From Hydractinia symbiolongicarpus (Eukaryota > Cnidaria > Hydrozoa > Anthoathecata > Hydractiniidae): 64,000 nucleotides of DNA. The notes beneath the pieces are model-generated. The model saw only the letters and a program-made list of their open reading frames with translations. It was not told the origin of the DNA and did not search any database. Positions 1-13,155 of the stretch are shown piece after piece. The position numbers and the translations under genes are program-made. Positions within the stretch are counted from its first letter, which is position 1; every line of letters starts with the position of its first letter. The stretch spans positions 5,704,001 to 5,768,000 of the forward strand of contig NC_079887.1 in the NCBI RefSeq assembly GCF_029227915.1. The letters are read 5' to 3'.

Positions 1-3000
1 CACCGTTAGAAAGTCAATGAAATGTAGTTTTTGAAACTGTCGCTATTTTTTCAGGGCGCGATAACGGCTAGGATTGGTCCCACAGTAAAAATTGACTGAT
101 TTATCTAAATTTTTAAATGAAGCGCTACCACAGCGCCCAGTGTAATCGCCGAGTTCCGGCAATCACGTCAAATTAAGAAGAATGTTATTTCTTGGAGTCC
201 AATTGTCTCACCTTAAACATTTATAAGGTCACAGTCCAAAATCAGTTCAATTATGTGCCACAGTCAATCGTTTCACTGTTAAAAGCGATGCAACCTAGTA
301 ATATGAGAAAAATATCCCTAAATACATGTTGGTGCGAATATGTGACGCAACCGTTGTAACTGAAGCGGATTGATACCTTTAGAAAGTCAATGAAATGTAG
401 TTTTTGAAACTGTCACTATTTCTTCAGCGCGCGATAACGGCTAGGATTGGTCCCACAGTAAAAATGACTTATTTATCTATATTTTTAAATGAAGCACTAC
501 CACAGCGCCCAGTGTAATCGCTGAGTTCCGGCAATCACGTCAAATTAAGAAGAATGTTATTTCTTGGAGTTCAATTGTCTCATTTATCACATTTATCAGG
601 TCACAGTCCAAAGTCAGTTCAATTAAGTCCCTCAGTCAATCGTTTCATTGTTAAAACGATGATACCTAGTAATACCAGAAAAATATCGCTAAATAGATGT
701 TGGTACGAATATGTGAACCAATCATTTTAACTCAAACGGACTGACACCGTTAGAAAGTCAATGAAATGTACTTTTTGAAACTGCCGCTAATTCTTCAGCG
801 CGTGATAACGGCTAGGATTGGTCCCACAGTAAAAAATGACTTATTAATCTATATTTTTAAATGAAGTGTTACCACAGCGCCCAGTGTCATCGCTGAGAAC
901 CGGTAATCACGTCAAATTGAAAAGAATGTTCTTTCTTGGAGACCAATTGTCTCCTTTATCACATTTGTCAGGTCACAGTCCAAAGGTAGTTCAATTAAGT
1001 CCCACAGTCAATTGCTTCATTGCTAAAAGCGATGCAACCTAGTAATATGCGAAAAATATCGCTAAATACATGCTGGTACGAATATGTGACGCAACCGTTG
1101 TAACTGAAGCGGATTGATACCGTTAGAAAGTCAATGAAATGTAGTTTTTGAAACTGTCGCTATTTCTTCAGCGCGCGATAACGGCTAGGATTGGTCCCAC
1201 AGTAAAAATGACTTATTTATCTACATTTTTAAATGAAGTGCTACCACAGCGCCCAGTGTAATTGCTGAGTTCCGGCAATCACGTCAAATTAAGAAGAATG
1301 TTATTTCTTGGAGTCCAATTGTCTCATTAATCACATTTATCAGGTCACAGTATAGTTCAATTAAGTCCCACAGACAATCGTTTCATTGTTAAAAGCGATA
1401 CAATCTAGTAATATCAGAAAAATATTGCTAAATACATGTTGGTACGAATATGTGAACCAATCGTTTTAGTCGCACAGTCAATCGTTTTATTGTTAAAAGC
1501 GATGCAAGCTAGTAATATCAGAAAAATATCGCTAAATACATGTTGGTACGAATATGTGACCCAACCGTTGTAACTCAAACGGACTGACACCGTTAGAAAG
1601 TCAATGAAATGTACTTTTTGAAACTGTCACTAATTCTTCAGCGCATGATAACGGCTAGGAATGGTCCCACAGTAAAAAATGACTTATTAATCTAAATTTT
1701 TAAATGAAGTGCTACCACAGCGCCCAGTGTAATCGCTGAGTACCGGTAATCACGTCAAATTAAGAAGAATGATTTTTGTTGAAGTCCAATTGTCTCCTTT
1801 ATCACATTCATCAGGTCACAGTCCAAAGCTAGTTCAATTAAGTCCCACAGTCAATCGTTTCACTGTTAAAGGCGATGCAACTTAGTAATATGAGAAAAAT
1901 ATCGCTAAATACATGTTGGTACGAATATGTGACGCAACCGTTGTAACTGAAGCGGATTGATAAAGTTAGAAAGTCAATGAAATGTAGTTTTTGAAACTGT
2001 CGCTATTTCTTCAGCGCGCGATAACGGCTAGGATTGGTCCCACAGTAAAAATGACTTATTTATCTAAATGTTTAAATGAAGCGCTACCACAGCGCCCAAT
2101 GTAATCGCTAAGTTCCGGCAATCACGTCAAATTAAGAAGAATGTTATTTCTTGGAGTCCAATTGTCTCATTTATCACATTCATCAGGTCACAGTCCAAAG
2201 TTAGTTCAATTAAGTCCCACAGACAATCGTTTCATTGTTAAAAGCGATGCAACCTAGTGATATCAGAAAAATATCGCTAAATACATGTTGGTACGAATAT
2301 GTGACCCAACCGTTATAACTCAAACGGACTGACACCGTTAGAAAGTCAATGAAATGTAGTTTTTGAAACTGTCGCTATTTTTTCAGGACGCGATAACGGC
2401 TAGGATTGGTCCCACAGTAAAAATTGACTGATTCATCTAAATTTTTAAATGAAGCGCTACAACAGCGCCCAGTGTAATCGCCGAGTTCCGGCAATCACGT
2501 CAAATTAAGAAGAATGTTATTTCCTGGAGTCCAATTGTCTCACTTTAAACATTTATAAGGTCACAGTCCAAAATCAGTTCAATTATGTGCCACAGTCAAT
2601 CGTTTCACTGTTAAAAGCGATGCAACCTAGTAATATGAGAAAAATATCCCTAAATACATGTTGGTGCAAATATGTGACGCAACCGTTGTAAATGAAGCGG
2701 ATTGATACCGTTAGAAAGTCAATGAAATGTAGTTTTTGAAACTGTCGCTATTTCTTCAGCGCGCGATAACGGCTAGGATTGGTCCCACAGTAAAAATGAC
2801 TTATTTATCTAAATTTTTAAATGAAGCGCTACCACAGCGCCCCGTGTAATCGCTGAGATCCGGCAATCACGTCAAATTATGAAGAATGTTATTTCTTGGA
2901 GTTCAATTGTCTCATTTATCACATTTATCAGGTCACAGTCCAAAGTTAGTTCAATTAAGTCCCTCAGTCAATCGTTTCATTGTTAAAACGATGATACCTA

Positions 3001-3456
3001 GTAAGACCAGAAAAATATCGCTAAATAGATGTTGGTACGAATATGTGAACCAATCATTTTAACTCAAACGGACTGACACCGTTAGAAAGTCAATGAAATG
3101 TACTTTTTGAAACTGCCGCTAATTCTTCAGCGCGTGATAACGGCTAGGATTTGTCCCACAGTAAAAAATGACTTATTAATCTATATTTTTAAATGAAGTG
3201 TTACCACAGCGCCCAGTGTCATCGCTGAGAACCGGTAATCACGTCAAATTGAAAAGAATGTTCTTTCTTGGAGTCCAATTGTCTCCTTTATCACATTTGT
3301 CAGGTCACAGTCCAAAGGTAGTTCAATTAAGTCCCACAGTCAATTGCTTCATTGCTAAAAGCGATTCAACCTAGTAATATGAGAAAAATATCGCTAAATA
3401 CATGCTGGTACGAATATGTGACGCAACCGTTGTAACTGAAGCGGATTGATACCGTT
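1..3456 (+). repeat. Higher-order duplication, 2332-bp register
   Basis: Position 1 corresponds to position 2333. The first three monomers of each copy (anchors 8, 381, 752 and 2340, 2713, 3084) share private variants. Examples are TTTTTTCAGG with GACTGATT in monomer 1 and TGTCATCGCTGAGAACCGG in monomer 3. After that the two copies lose register: the composite 470-bp monomer starts at anchor 1125 in the first copy and at 4203 in the second, so extra monomers were gained or lost by unequal exchange. Confidence 0.8.
1469..1566 (+). repeat. 98-bp partial monomer insertion (composite monomer 1)
   Basis: The monomer between anchors 1125 and 1595 is 470 bp instead of 372. The surplus is a second copy of the stretch from GCACAGTCAATCG through TACGAATATGTGACCCAACC, joined after ATCGTTTTA. 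It looks like one out-of-register recombination between a CGTTTTA and a similar stretch upstream of CACAGTCAATCG. The same junction recurs at 4547. Confidence 0.85.
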
Positions 3457-4546
3457 AGAAAGTCATTGAAATGTAGTTTTTGAAACTGTCGCTATTTCTT
3501 CAGCGCGTGATAACGGCTAGGATTGGTCTCACAGTAAAAAATGACTTATTAATTTATATTTTTAAATGAAGTGCTACCACAGCGCCCAGTGTAATCGCTG
3601 AGAACCGGTAATCACGTCAAATTGAAAAGAATGTTCTTTCTTGGAGTCCAATTGTCTCCTTTATCACATTTGTCAGGTCACAGTCCAAAGGTAGTTCAAT
3701 TAAGTCCCACAGTCAATTGCTTCATTGCTCAAAGCGATGCAACCTAGTAATATGAGAAAAATATCGCTAAATACATGTTGGTACGAATATGTGACCCAAT
3801 CGTTTTAACTCAAACGGACTGACACTGTTAAAAAGTCAATGAAATGTACTTTTTGAAACTGTCACTAATTCTTCAGCGCATGATAACGGCTAGGTATGGT
3901 CCCACAGTAAAAAATGACTTATTATTCTAAATTTTTAAATGAAGTGCTACCACAGCGCCCAGTTTAATCGCTGAGTACCGGTAATCACGTCAAATTAAGA
4001 AGAATGATTTTTGCTGAAGTCTAATTGTCTCTTTTATCACATTCATCAGGTCACAGTCCAAAGATAGTTCAATTAAGTCCCACAGTCAATCGTTTCATTG
4101 TTAAAAGCAATGCAACCTAGTAATATCAGAAAAATATCGCTAAATACATGTTGGTACGAATATGTGACCCAATCGTTTTAACTCAAACGGACTGACACTG
4201 TTAGAAAGTCAATGAAATGTAGTTTTTGAACCTGTCGCTATTTCTTCAGCCCGCGATAACGGCTAGGATTGGTCCCACAGTAAAAATGACTTATTTATCT
4301 CAATTTTTAAATTAAGCGCTACCGCAGCGCCCAGTGTAATCGCTGAGTTCCAGCAATCACGTCAAATTAAGAAGAATGTTATTTCTTGGAGTCCAATTGT
4401 CTCATTAATCACATTTATCAGGTCACAGTATAGTTCAATTAAGTCCCACAGACAATCGTTTCATTGTTAAAAGCGATGCAACCTAGTAATATCAGAAAAA
4501 TATTGCTAAATACATGTGGGTACGAATATGTGAACCAATCGTTTTA

Positions 4547-4644
4547 GTCGCACAGTCAATCGTTTTATTGTTAAAAGCGATGCAAGCTAGTAATATCAGA
4601 AAAATATCGCTAAATACATGTTGGTACGAATATGTGACCCAACC
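4547..4644 (+). repeat. 98-bp partial monomer insertion (composite monomer 2)
   Basis: Same surplus segment and same junction (CGTTTTAGTCGCACAGTC) as at 1469, including the private variant GATGCAAGCTAG. The two composites therefore descend from one event that was later copied with its surroundings; they lie 3078 bp apart. Confidence 0.85.
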
Positions 4645-7600
4645 GTTGTAACTCAAACGGACTGACACCGTTAGAAAGTCAATGAAATGTACTTTTTGAA
4701 ACTGTCACTAATTCTTCAGCGCGTGATAACGGCTAGGATTGGTCCCACAGTAAAAAAATGACTTATTAATCTAAATTTTTAAATGAAGTGCTACCACAGC
4801 GCCCAGTGTAATTGCTGAGTTCCGGCAATCACGTCAAATTAAGAAGAATGTTATTTCTTGGAGTTCAATTGCCTCACTTATCACATTTATCAGGTCACAG
4901 TCCAAAGTTTGTTCAATTAAGTCCCACAGACAATCATTTCATTGTTAAAAGCGATGCAACCTAGTAATGTCAGAAAAATATCGCTAAATACATGTTGGTA
5001 CGAATATGTGACCCAATCGTTTTAACTCAAACGGACTGACACTGTTAAAAAGTCAATAAAATGTACTTTTTGAAACTGTCACTAATTCTTCAGCGCATGA
5101 TAACGGCTAGAAATGGTCCCACAGTAAAAAATGACTTATTATTCTAAATTTTTAAATGAAGTGCTACCACAGCGTCCAGTGTAATCGCTGAGTACCAGTA
5201 ATCCCGTCAAATTAAGAAGAATGATTTTTGTTGAAGTCCAATTGTCTCCTTTATCACATTTATCAGGTCACAGTATAGTTCAATTAAGTCCCACAGACAA
5301 TTGTTTCATTGTTAAAAGCCATGCAACCTAGTAATATCAGAAAAATATTGCTAAATACATGTTGGTACGAATATGTGAACCAATCGTTTTAATTCAAACG
5401 GACTGACACCGTTAGAAAGTCATTAAAATGTACTTTTTGAAACTGCCGCTAATTCTTCAGCGCGTGATAACGGCTAGGATTGGTCCCACAGTAAAAAATG
5501 ACTTATTAATCTAAATTTTTAAATCAAGTGCTACCACAGCGCCCAGTGTAATCGCTGAGTACCGGTATTCACGTCAAATTTAAAAGAATGTTATTTCTTG
5601 AAGTCCAATTGTCTCCATTATCACATTTGCCAGGTCACAGTCCAAAGATAGTTCAATTACGTCCCACAGTCAATCGCTTCATTGTTAAAAGCGATGCAAC
5701 CTAGTAATATCAGAGAAATATCGCTAAATACATGTTGGTACGAATATGTGACCCAATCGTTTTAACTCAAACGGACTAACACTGTTAAAAAGTCAATGAA
5801 ATATACTTTTTGAAACTGTCACTAATTCTTCAGCGCGCGATAACGGCTAGGATTGGTCCCACAGTAAAAAATGACTTAATATTCTAAATTTTTAAATGAA
5901 GTGCTACCACAAGGCCCAGTGTAATCGCTGAGTACCGGTAATCACGTCAAATTAAGAAGAATGATTTTTCTTGAAGTCCAATTGTCTCCTTTATCACATT
6001 CATCAGGTCACAGTTCAAAGTTAGTTCAATTAAGTAGCACAGCCAATCGTTTTATTGTTAAAAGCGATGCAACCTAGTAATATCAAAAAAATATCGCTAA
6101 ATACATGTTGGTACGAGTATGTGACCCAACCGTTGTAACTCAAACGGACTGACACCGTTAGAAAGTCAATGAAATGTACTTTTTGAAACTGTCGCTAATT
6201 CTTCAGCGCGTGATAACGGCTAGGATTGGTCCCACAGTAAAAAATGACTTATTAATCTAAATTTTTAAATGAAGTGCTACCACAGGGCCCAGTGTAATCG
6301 CTGATTTCCGGCAATCACGTCAAATTAATAAGAATGTTATTTCTTGGAGTTCAATTGCCTCATTTATCACATTTATCAGGTCACAGTCCAAAGTCAGTTC
6401 AATTAAGTCCCACAGACAATCGTTTCATTGTTAATAGCGATGCAACCTAGTAATATCAGAAAAATATCGCTAAATACATGTTGGTACGAATATGTGACGC
6501 AACCGTTGTAACTCAAACGGACTGACACTGTTAGAAAGTCAATGAAATGTAGTTTTTGAAACTGTCGCTATTTCGTCGGCGCGCGATAACGGCTAGGATT
6601 GGTCCCACAGTAAAAATTGACTTATTTATATAAATTTTTAAATGAAGCGCTACCACAGCGCCCAGTGTAATCGCTGAGTTCCGGCAATCACGTCAAATTA
6701 AAAAGAAAGTTATTTCTTGGAGTCCAATTGTCTCCTTTATCACATTTGTCAGGTCACAGTCCAAAGGTAGTTCAATTAAGTCCCACAGTTAATCGCTTCA
6801 TTGCTAAAAGCGATGCAACCTAGTAAAATGAGAAAAATATCGCTAAATACATGTTGGTACGAATATGTGACGCAACCGTTGTAACTGAAGCGGATTGATA
6901 CAGTTAGAAAGTCAATGAAATGTACTTTTTGAAACTGCCGCTAATTCTTCAGTGCGTGATAACGGCTAGGATTGGTCCCACAGTAAAAAATGACTTATTA
7001 ATCTAAATTTTTAAATGAAGCGCTACCACAGCGCACAGTGTAATTGGTGAGTTCCGGCAATCACGTCAAATTAAGAAGAATGTTATTTCTTGGAGTTCAA
7101 TTGCCTCATTTATCACATTTATCAGGTCACAGTTCAAAGTTAGTTCAGTTAAGTCCCACAGACAATCATTTCATTGTTAAAAGCGATGCAACCTAGTAAT
7201 GTCAGAAAAATATCGCTAAATACATGTTGGTACGAATATGTGACCTAATCGTTTTAACTCAAACGGACTAACACTGTTAAAAAGTCAATAAAATGTACTT
7301 TTTGAAACTGTCACTAATTCTTCAGAGCGTGATAACGGCTAGGATTGGTCCCACAGTAAAAAAATGACTTATTAATCTAAATTTTTAAATGAAGTGCTAC
7401 CACAGCGTTCATTGTAATCGCTGAGTACTGGTAATCACGTCAAATTAAGAAGAATGTTATTTCTTGAAGTCCAATTGTCTCCTTTATCACATTTATCAGG
7501 TCACAGTCCAAAGTTAGTTCAATTAAGTCCCACAGACAATCATTTCATTGTTAAAAGCGATGCAACCTAGTAATGTCAGAAAAATATCGCTAAGTACATG

Positions 7601-10600
7601 TTGGTACGAATATGTGACCTAATCGTTTTAACTCAAACGGACTAACACTGTTAAAAAGTCAATGAAATGTACTTTTTGAAACTGTCACTAATTCTTCAGC
7701 GCATGATAACGGCTAGGATTAGTCCCACAGTAAAAAATGACTTATTATTCTAAATTTTTAAATGAAGTGCCACCACAGGGCCCAGTGTAATCGCTGAGTA
7801 CCGGTAATCACGTCAAATTAAGAAGAATGTTATTTCTTGGAGTGCAATTGTCTCCTTTATCACATTCATCAGGTCACAGTCCAAAGCTAGTTCAATTAAG
7901 TCCCACAGTCAATCGTTTCATTGTTAAAAGCAATGCAACCTAGTAATATCAGAAAAATATCGCTAAATACATGTTGGTACGAATATGTGACCCAACCGTT
8001 ATAACTCAAACGGACTGACACCGTTAGAAAGTCAATAAAATGTAGTTGGTGAAACTGTCGCTATTTCTTCAGTGCGCGATAACGGCTAGGATTGGTCCCG
8101 CAGTAAAAATTGACTTATTTGTCTAAGTTTTTAAATAAAGCGCTACCACAGAGCCTAATGTAATCGCTGAATTCCAGCAATCATGTCAAATTAGGAAGAA
8201 TGTTATTTCTTGAAGTCCAACTGTCTCACTTATAACATTTATAAGGTCACAGTCCAAAATCAGTTCAATTAAGTCCCACAGTCAATCATTTCACTGTTAA
8301 AAGCGATGCGCCCTAGTAATATGAAAAAAATATCGCTAAATACATGTTGGTACGAATATGTGACGCAACCCTTGTAACTCAAACGGATTGACACCGTTAG
8401 AAAGTCAATGAAATGTAGTTTTTGAAACTGTGGCTATTTCTTCAGCGCGCGATAACGTCTAGGATTGGTCCCACAGTAAAGAATGACTTATTTATCAAAA
8501 TTTTTAAATGAAGCGCTACCACAGCGCCCAATGTATTCGCTCAGTTCCGGCAATCACGTCAAAATAAGAAGAATGTTTTTTCTTGGAGTGCAATTGTCTC
8601 ATTTATCACACTTATCAGGTCACAGTCCAAAGTTAGTTCAATTAAGTCCCACAGTCAATCGTTTCACTGTTATAAGCGATGCTACCTAGTAATATCAGAA
8701 AATATATCGCTAAATACATGTTGGTACGAATATGTGACAAAACCGTTTTAACTCAAACGGATTGACACCGTTAGAAAGTCAATGAAATGTAGTTTCTGAA
8801 ACTGTCTCTATTTCTTCAGCGTGAACTAACGGCTAGGATTATTCCCACAGTAAAAAATGATTTATTCATCTTAATTTTTAAATAAGGCGATACCACAGAG
8901 CCTAATGTAATCGCTGAATTCCAGCAATCACGTCAAATTAAGAAGAATGTTATTTCCTGAAATTCAATTTTCTTATTTATCACATTTATCAGGTCACAGT
9001 CCAAAGTTAGTTCAATTAATTCCCACAGTCAATCGTTTCACTGTTAAAAGCGATACAGCTCAGTAATATCGGAAAAGAATCACTAAATACATATGGTACG
9101 AATATGTGACGCAACCGTTGCAACTCAAACGGATTTATACCGCCACAAAGTCAATGAAATGTAGTCTTTGAAACTGTTCCTATTTATTCAGCGGGCAATA
9201 ACGGCTAGGATTGGTTCCAAAGTACAGAATGACTTATTTATCTTAATTTTTTAAAAGCGCTACCACAGCGCCCAGTGTAATCGCTGAATTCCAGCAATCA
9301 GGTCATATTAAGAAGAATGTTATTTCTTGTAGTCAAACTGGCTCATTTATCACATTTATAAGATCACAGTCCAGAATCAGTTCAATTAATTTCCACAGTC
9401 AATCGTTTCACTGTTAAAAGCAATACAACTTAGTAATATCGGAAGAAAATCACTAAATACATTTGGTACGAATATGTGACGCAACTGTTGTAACTGAAAC
9501 GGATTGATACCGTTAGAAAGTCAATAAAATGTAGTTTTTGAAACTGTCGCTCATTCTTCAGCGCGCGATAACGTCTAGGAATGGTCCCACAGTAAAAAAT
9601 GACTTATTTATCTAAATTTATAAATGAAGTGCTACCACAGCGCCCAATGTAATCGCTGAGTTCCGGCGTTAAATTAAGAAGAATGTTATTTCTTGGAGTC
9701 CAATTGTCTCATTCATCACATTTATCAGGTCACAGTCCAAAGTTAGTTCAATTAAGTCCCACAGTCAATCCTTTCATTGTTAAAAGCGATGCAGCCTCGT
9801 AATATCAGAAAAATATCGCTAAATACATGTTGGTACGAATATGTGACGCAACCGTTGTAACTGAGGTGGATTGATACCGTTAGAAAGTCAATGAAATGTA
9901 GTTTTTGAAACTGTCGCTATTTCTTCAGCGCGCGATAACGGCTAGGATTGGTCCCACAGTAAAAATGACTTAATTATCTAAATTTTTAAATGAAGCGCTA
10001 CCACAGCGCCCGGTGTAATCGCTAAGTTCCGGCAATCATGTCAAATTAAGAAGAATGTTATTTCCTGGAGTTCAATTGCCTCATTTATCACATTGATCAG
10101 GTCACAGTCTAAAGTTAGTTCAATTAAGTCCCACAAACAATCATTTCATTGTTAAAAGCGATGCAACCTAGTAATGTCAGAAAAATATCGCTAAATACAT
10201 GTTGGTACGAATATGTGACCTAATCGTTTTAAGTCAAACGGACTGACGCCGTTAGAAAGTCAATAAAATGTAGTTGGTGAAACTGTCGCTATTTCTTCAT
10301 CGCGCGATAACGGCTAGGATTGGTCCCACAGTAAAAATTGACTTATTTATCTAAATTTTTAAATGAAGCGCCACCACAGCGCCCGGTGTAATCGCTGAGT
10401 ACCGGTAATCACGTCAAATTAAGAAGAATGATTTTTGTTGCAGTCCAATTGTCTCATTTATCTCATTTATCAGGTCACAGTCCAAAGTTAGTTCAATTAA
10501 GTAGCACAGTCAATCGTTTTATTGTTAAAAGCGATGCAACCTAGTAATGTCAGCAAAATATCGCTAAATACATGTTGGTACGAATATGTGACCTAATTTG

Positions 10601-13149
10601 TTTTAACTCAAACGGAGTAACACTGTTAAAAAGTCAATGAAATGTACTTTTTGAAACTGTCACTAATTCTTCAGCGCATGATAACGGCTAGGATTGGTCC
10701 CACAGTAAAAAATGACTTATTATTCTAAATTTTTAAATGAAGTGCTACCACAGGGCCCAGTGTAATCGCTGAGTACCGGTAATCACGTCAAATTAAGAAG
10801 AATGATTTTTCTTGAAGTCCAATTGTCTCCTTTATCACATTCATCAGGTCACAGTCCAAAGCTAGTTCAATTAAGTCCCACAGTCAATCGTTTCATTGTT
10901 AAAAGCAATGCAACCTAGTAATATCAGAAAAATATCGCTAAATACATGTTGGTAAGAATATGTGACCCAACCGTTATAACTCAAACGGACTGACACCGTT
11001 AGAAAGTCAATAAAATGTAGTTGGTGAAACTGTCGCTATTTCTTCAGCGCGCGATAACGGCTAGGATTGGTCCCACAGTAAAAATTGACTTATTTATCTA
11101 AATTTTTAAATGAAGCGCCACCACAGCGCCCAGTGTAATCGCTGAGTACCGGTAATCACGTCAAATTAAGAAGAATGATTTTTGTTGCAGTCCAATTGTC
11201 TTATTTATCTCATTTATCAGGTCAAAGTCCAAAGTTAGTTCAATTAAATAGCACAGTCAATCGTTTCATTGCTAAAAGCGATGCAACCTAGTAATATCAG
11301 AAAAATATCGCTAAATACATGTTGGTACGAATATGTGACGCAACCGTTGTAACTCAAACCGATTTATACCACCAGAAAGTCAATAAAATGTAGTCTTTGA
11401 AACTGTTCCTATTTATTCAGCGCGTGCTAACGACCCGGATTGGTCCCACAGTAAAAAAAAGACTTATTTATCTAAATTTTTAAATAAAGCGCTACCACAG
11501 AGCCTAATGTAATCGCTGAATTCCAGCAATCATGTCAAATTAAGAAGAATGTTATTCCTTGGAGACCAATTGGCTCATTTATCACATTTATAAGGTCACA
11601 GTCCAGAATCAGTTCAATTAAGTCCCACAGTCAATCGATTCACTGTTAAAAGCGGTGCAACCTAGTAATATCCGAATACTATCGCTAAATACATGTTGGT
11701 ACGAATATGTGACGCAACCCTTGTAACTCAAACGGATTTAAACCGCTAGAAAGTCAATGAAATGTAGTCTTTGAAACAGTTCCTATTTATTCAGCGTGTG
11801 CTAACGGCCAGGATTGGTCCCACAGTAAGAAAAGACTTGCTTATCTAATTTTTAAATAAAGCGCTACCACAGAGCCTAATGTAATCGCTGAATTCCAGCA
11901 ATCATGTCAAATTAAGAAGAAGGTTATTCCTTGGAGAACAATTGGCGCATTTATCACACTTATCAGGTCACAGTCCAGAATCAGTTCAATTAATTCCCAC
12001 AGTCAATCGCTTCACTTTTAAGAGCAATACAATTTAGTAATGATGGAAGAAAATCACTAAATACTTGTTGGTACGAATATGTGACACAACCCTTGTAAGT
12101 CAAACGGATTGACACTGTTAGAAAGTCAATGAAATGTAGTTTTTGAAACTGTCTCTATTTCTTTAGCGCGATTTAACGGCTAGGATTGGTACCACAGTAA
12201 AGAATGACTTATTTGTCTAAGTTTTTAAATAAAGCGCTACCACAGAGCCTAATGTAATCGCTGAATTCCAGCATTCACGTCAAATTAAAAAGAATGTTAT
12301 TTCCTGGCGTTCAATTTTCTTATTTATCACATTTATCAGGTCACAGTCCAAAATCAGTTCAATTAAGTCCCACAGTCAATCATTTCACTGTTAAAAGCGA
12401 TGCACCCTAGTAATCTGAGAAAAATATCGCTAAATACATGTTGGTACGAATATGTGACGCGAATGTTGTAACTGAACCGGATTGATACCGTTAAAAAGTC
12501 AATGAAATGTAGTTTTTGAAACTGTGGCTATTTATTCAGCGCGCGATAACGGCTAGGATTGGTTCCAAAGTAATTAATGACTTATTTATCTTAATTTTTT
12601 AAAAAGCGCTACCACAGCGCCCAGTGTAATCGCTGAATTCCAGCAATCATGTCATATTAAGAAGAATGTTATTTCTTGTAGTCAAACTGGCTCATTTATC
12701 ACATTTATAAGATCAAAGTCCAAAATCAGTTCAATTAATTCCCACAGTAATTCGTTTCACTTTTAAAAGCAATACAACTTAGTAATATTGGAAGAAAATC
12801 ACTAAATACATGTTGGTACGAATATGTGACGCAACCCTTGTAACTCAAACGGATTGACACCGTTTGAAAGTCAATGAAATGTAATTTTTGAAACTGTCGC
12901 TATTTCTTCAGCGCTCCATAACGGCTAGGATTGGTCCCACAGTAAAAATTGACTTATTTATCTAAATTTTTAAATAAAGCGCCAAAACAGCGCCGAACGT
13001 AATTGCTGAGTTCCGACGTCAAATTAAGAAGAATGTTATTTCTTGGAGTCCAATTGTCTCATTTATCACATTTATCAGGTCACAGTCCAAAGTTAGTTCA
13101 ATTAAGTCCCACAGTCAATCGTTTCACTGTTAGAAGCGATGCAGCCTAG

Positions 13150-13155
13150 TAATAT
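13150..13155 (+). other. Empty-site paralogue of the retrotransposon target (1)
   Basis: TAATAT in the context GCAGCCTAGTAATATCAGAA, within a monomer carrying the same rare variants as both flanks of the retrotransposon (GTTAGAAGCGATGCAG before it, TTGGTGCAAATATG and TTTAAACCGCTAGAAAG after it). It shows the unfilled sequence across the insertion point. Confidence 0.85.

Larger units (their letters stand above)
1..8022 (+). repeat. Satellite array block A, ~372-bp monomers
   Basis: About 21 tandem monomers, all in one orientation. Taking the first A of the AGAAAG in GTTAGAAAGTCAATGAAATG as anchor, copies fall at 8, 381, 752, 1125, 1595, 1968, 2340, 2713, 3084, 3457, 3830, 4203, 4673, 5047, 5414, 5787, 6160, 6533, 6906, 7279, 7653 and 8026. 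Steps are 367-374 bp except two of 470 bp. Landmarks in order within a monomer are AACGGCTAGGATTGGTCCC, AGCGCTACCACAGCGCCC, TTAAGAAGAATGTTATTTC, CAGGTCACAGTCC, AGTCCCACAGTCAATCG and ACATGTTGGTACGAATATG. Block A is marked by ACGGACTGACACCG, GCGTGATAACGG and ACTTATTAATC variants. No reading frame is conserved among monomers, so this is non-coding satellite. Whether it is centromeric or pericentromeric cannot be decided here. Confidence 0.97.

Noticed and set aside
8483-8689. 68-codon open frame in the satellite, repeated at 15178-15384
   Set aside because: It lies wholly within a satellite monomer and recurs only because the monomer recurs. Neighbouring monomers break it, and it resembles no known protein.
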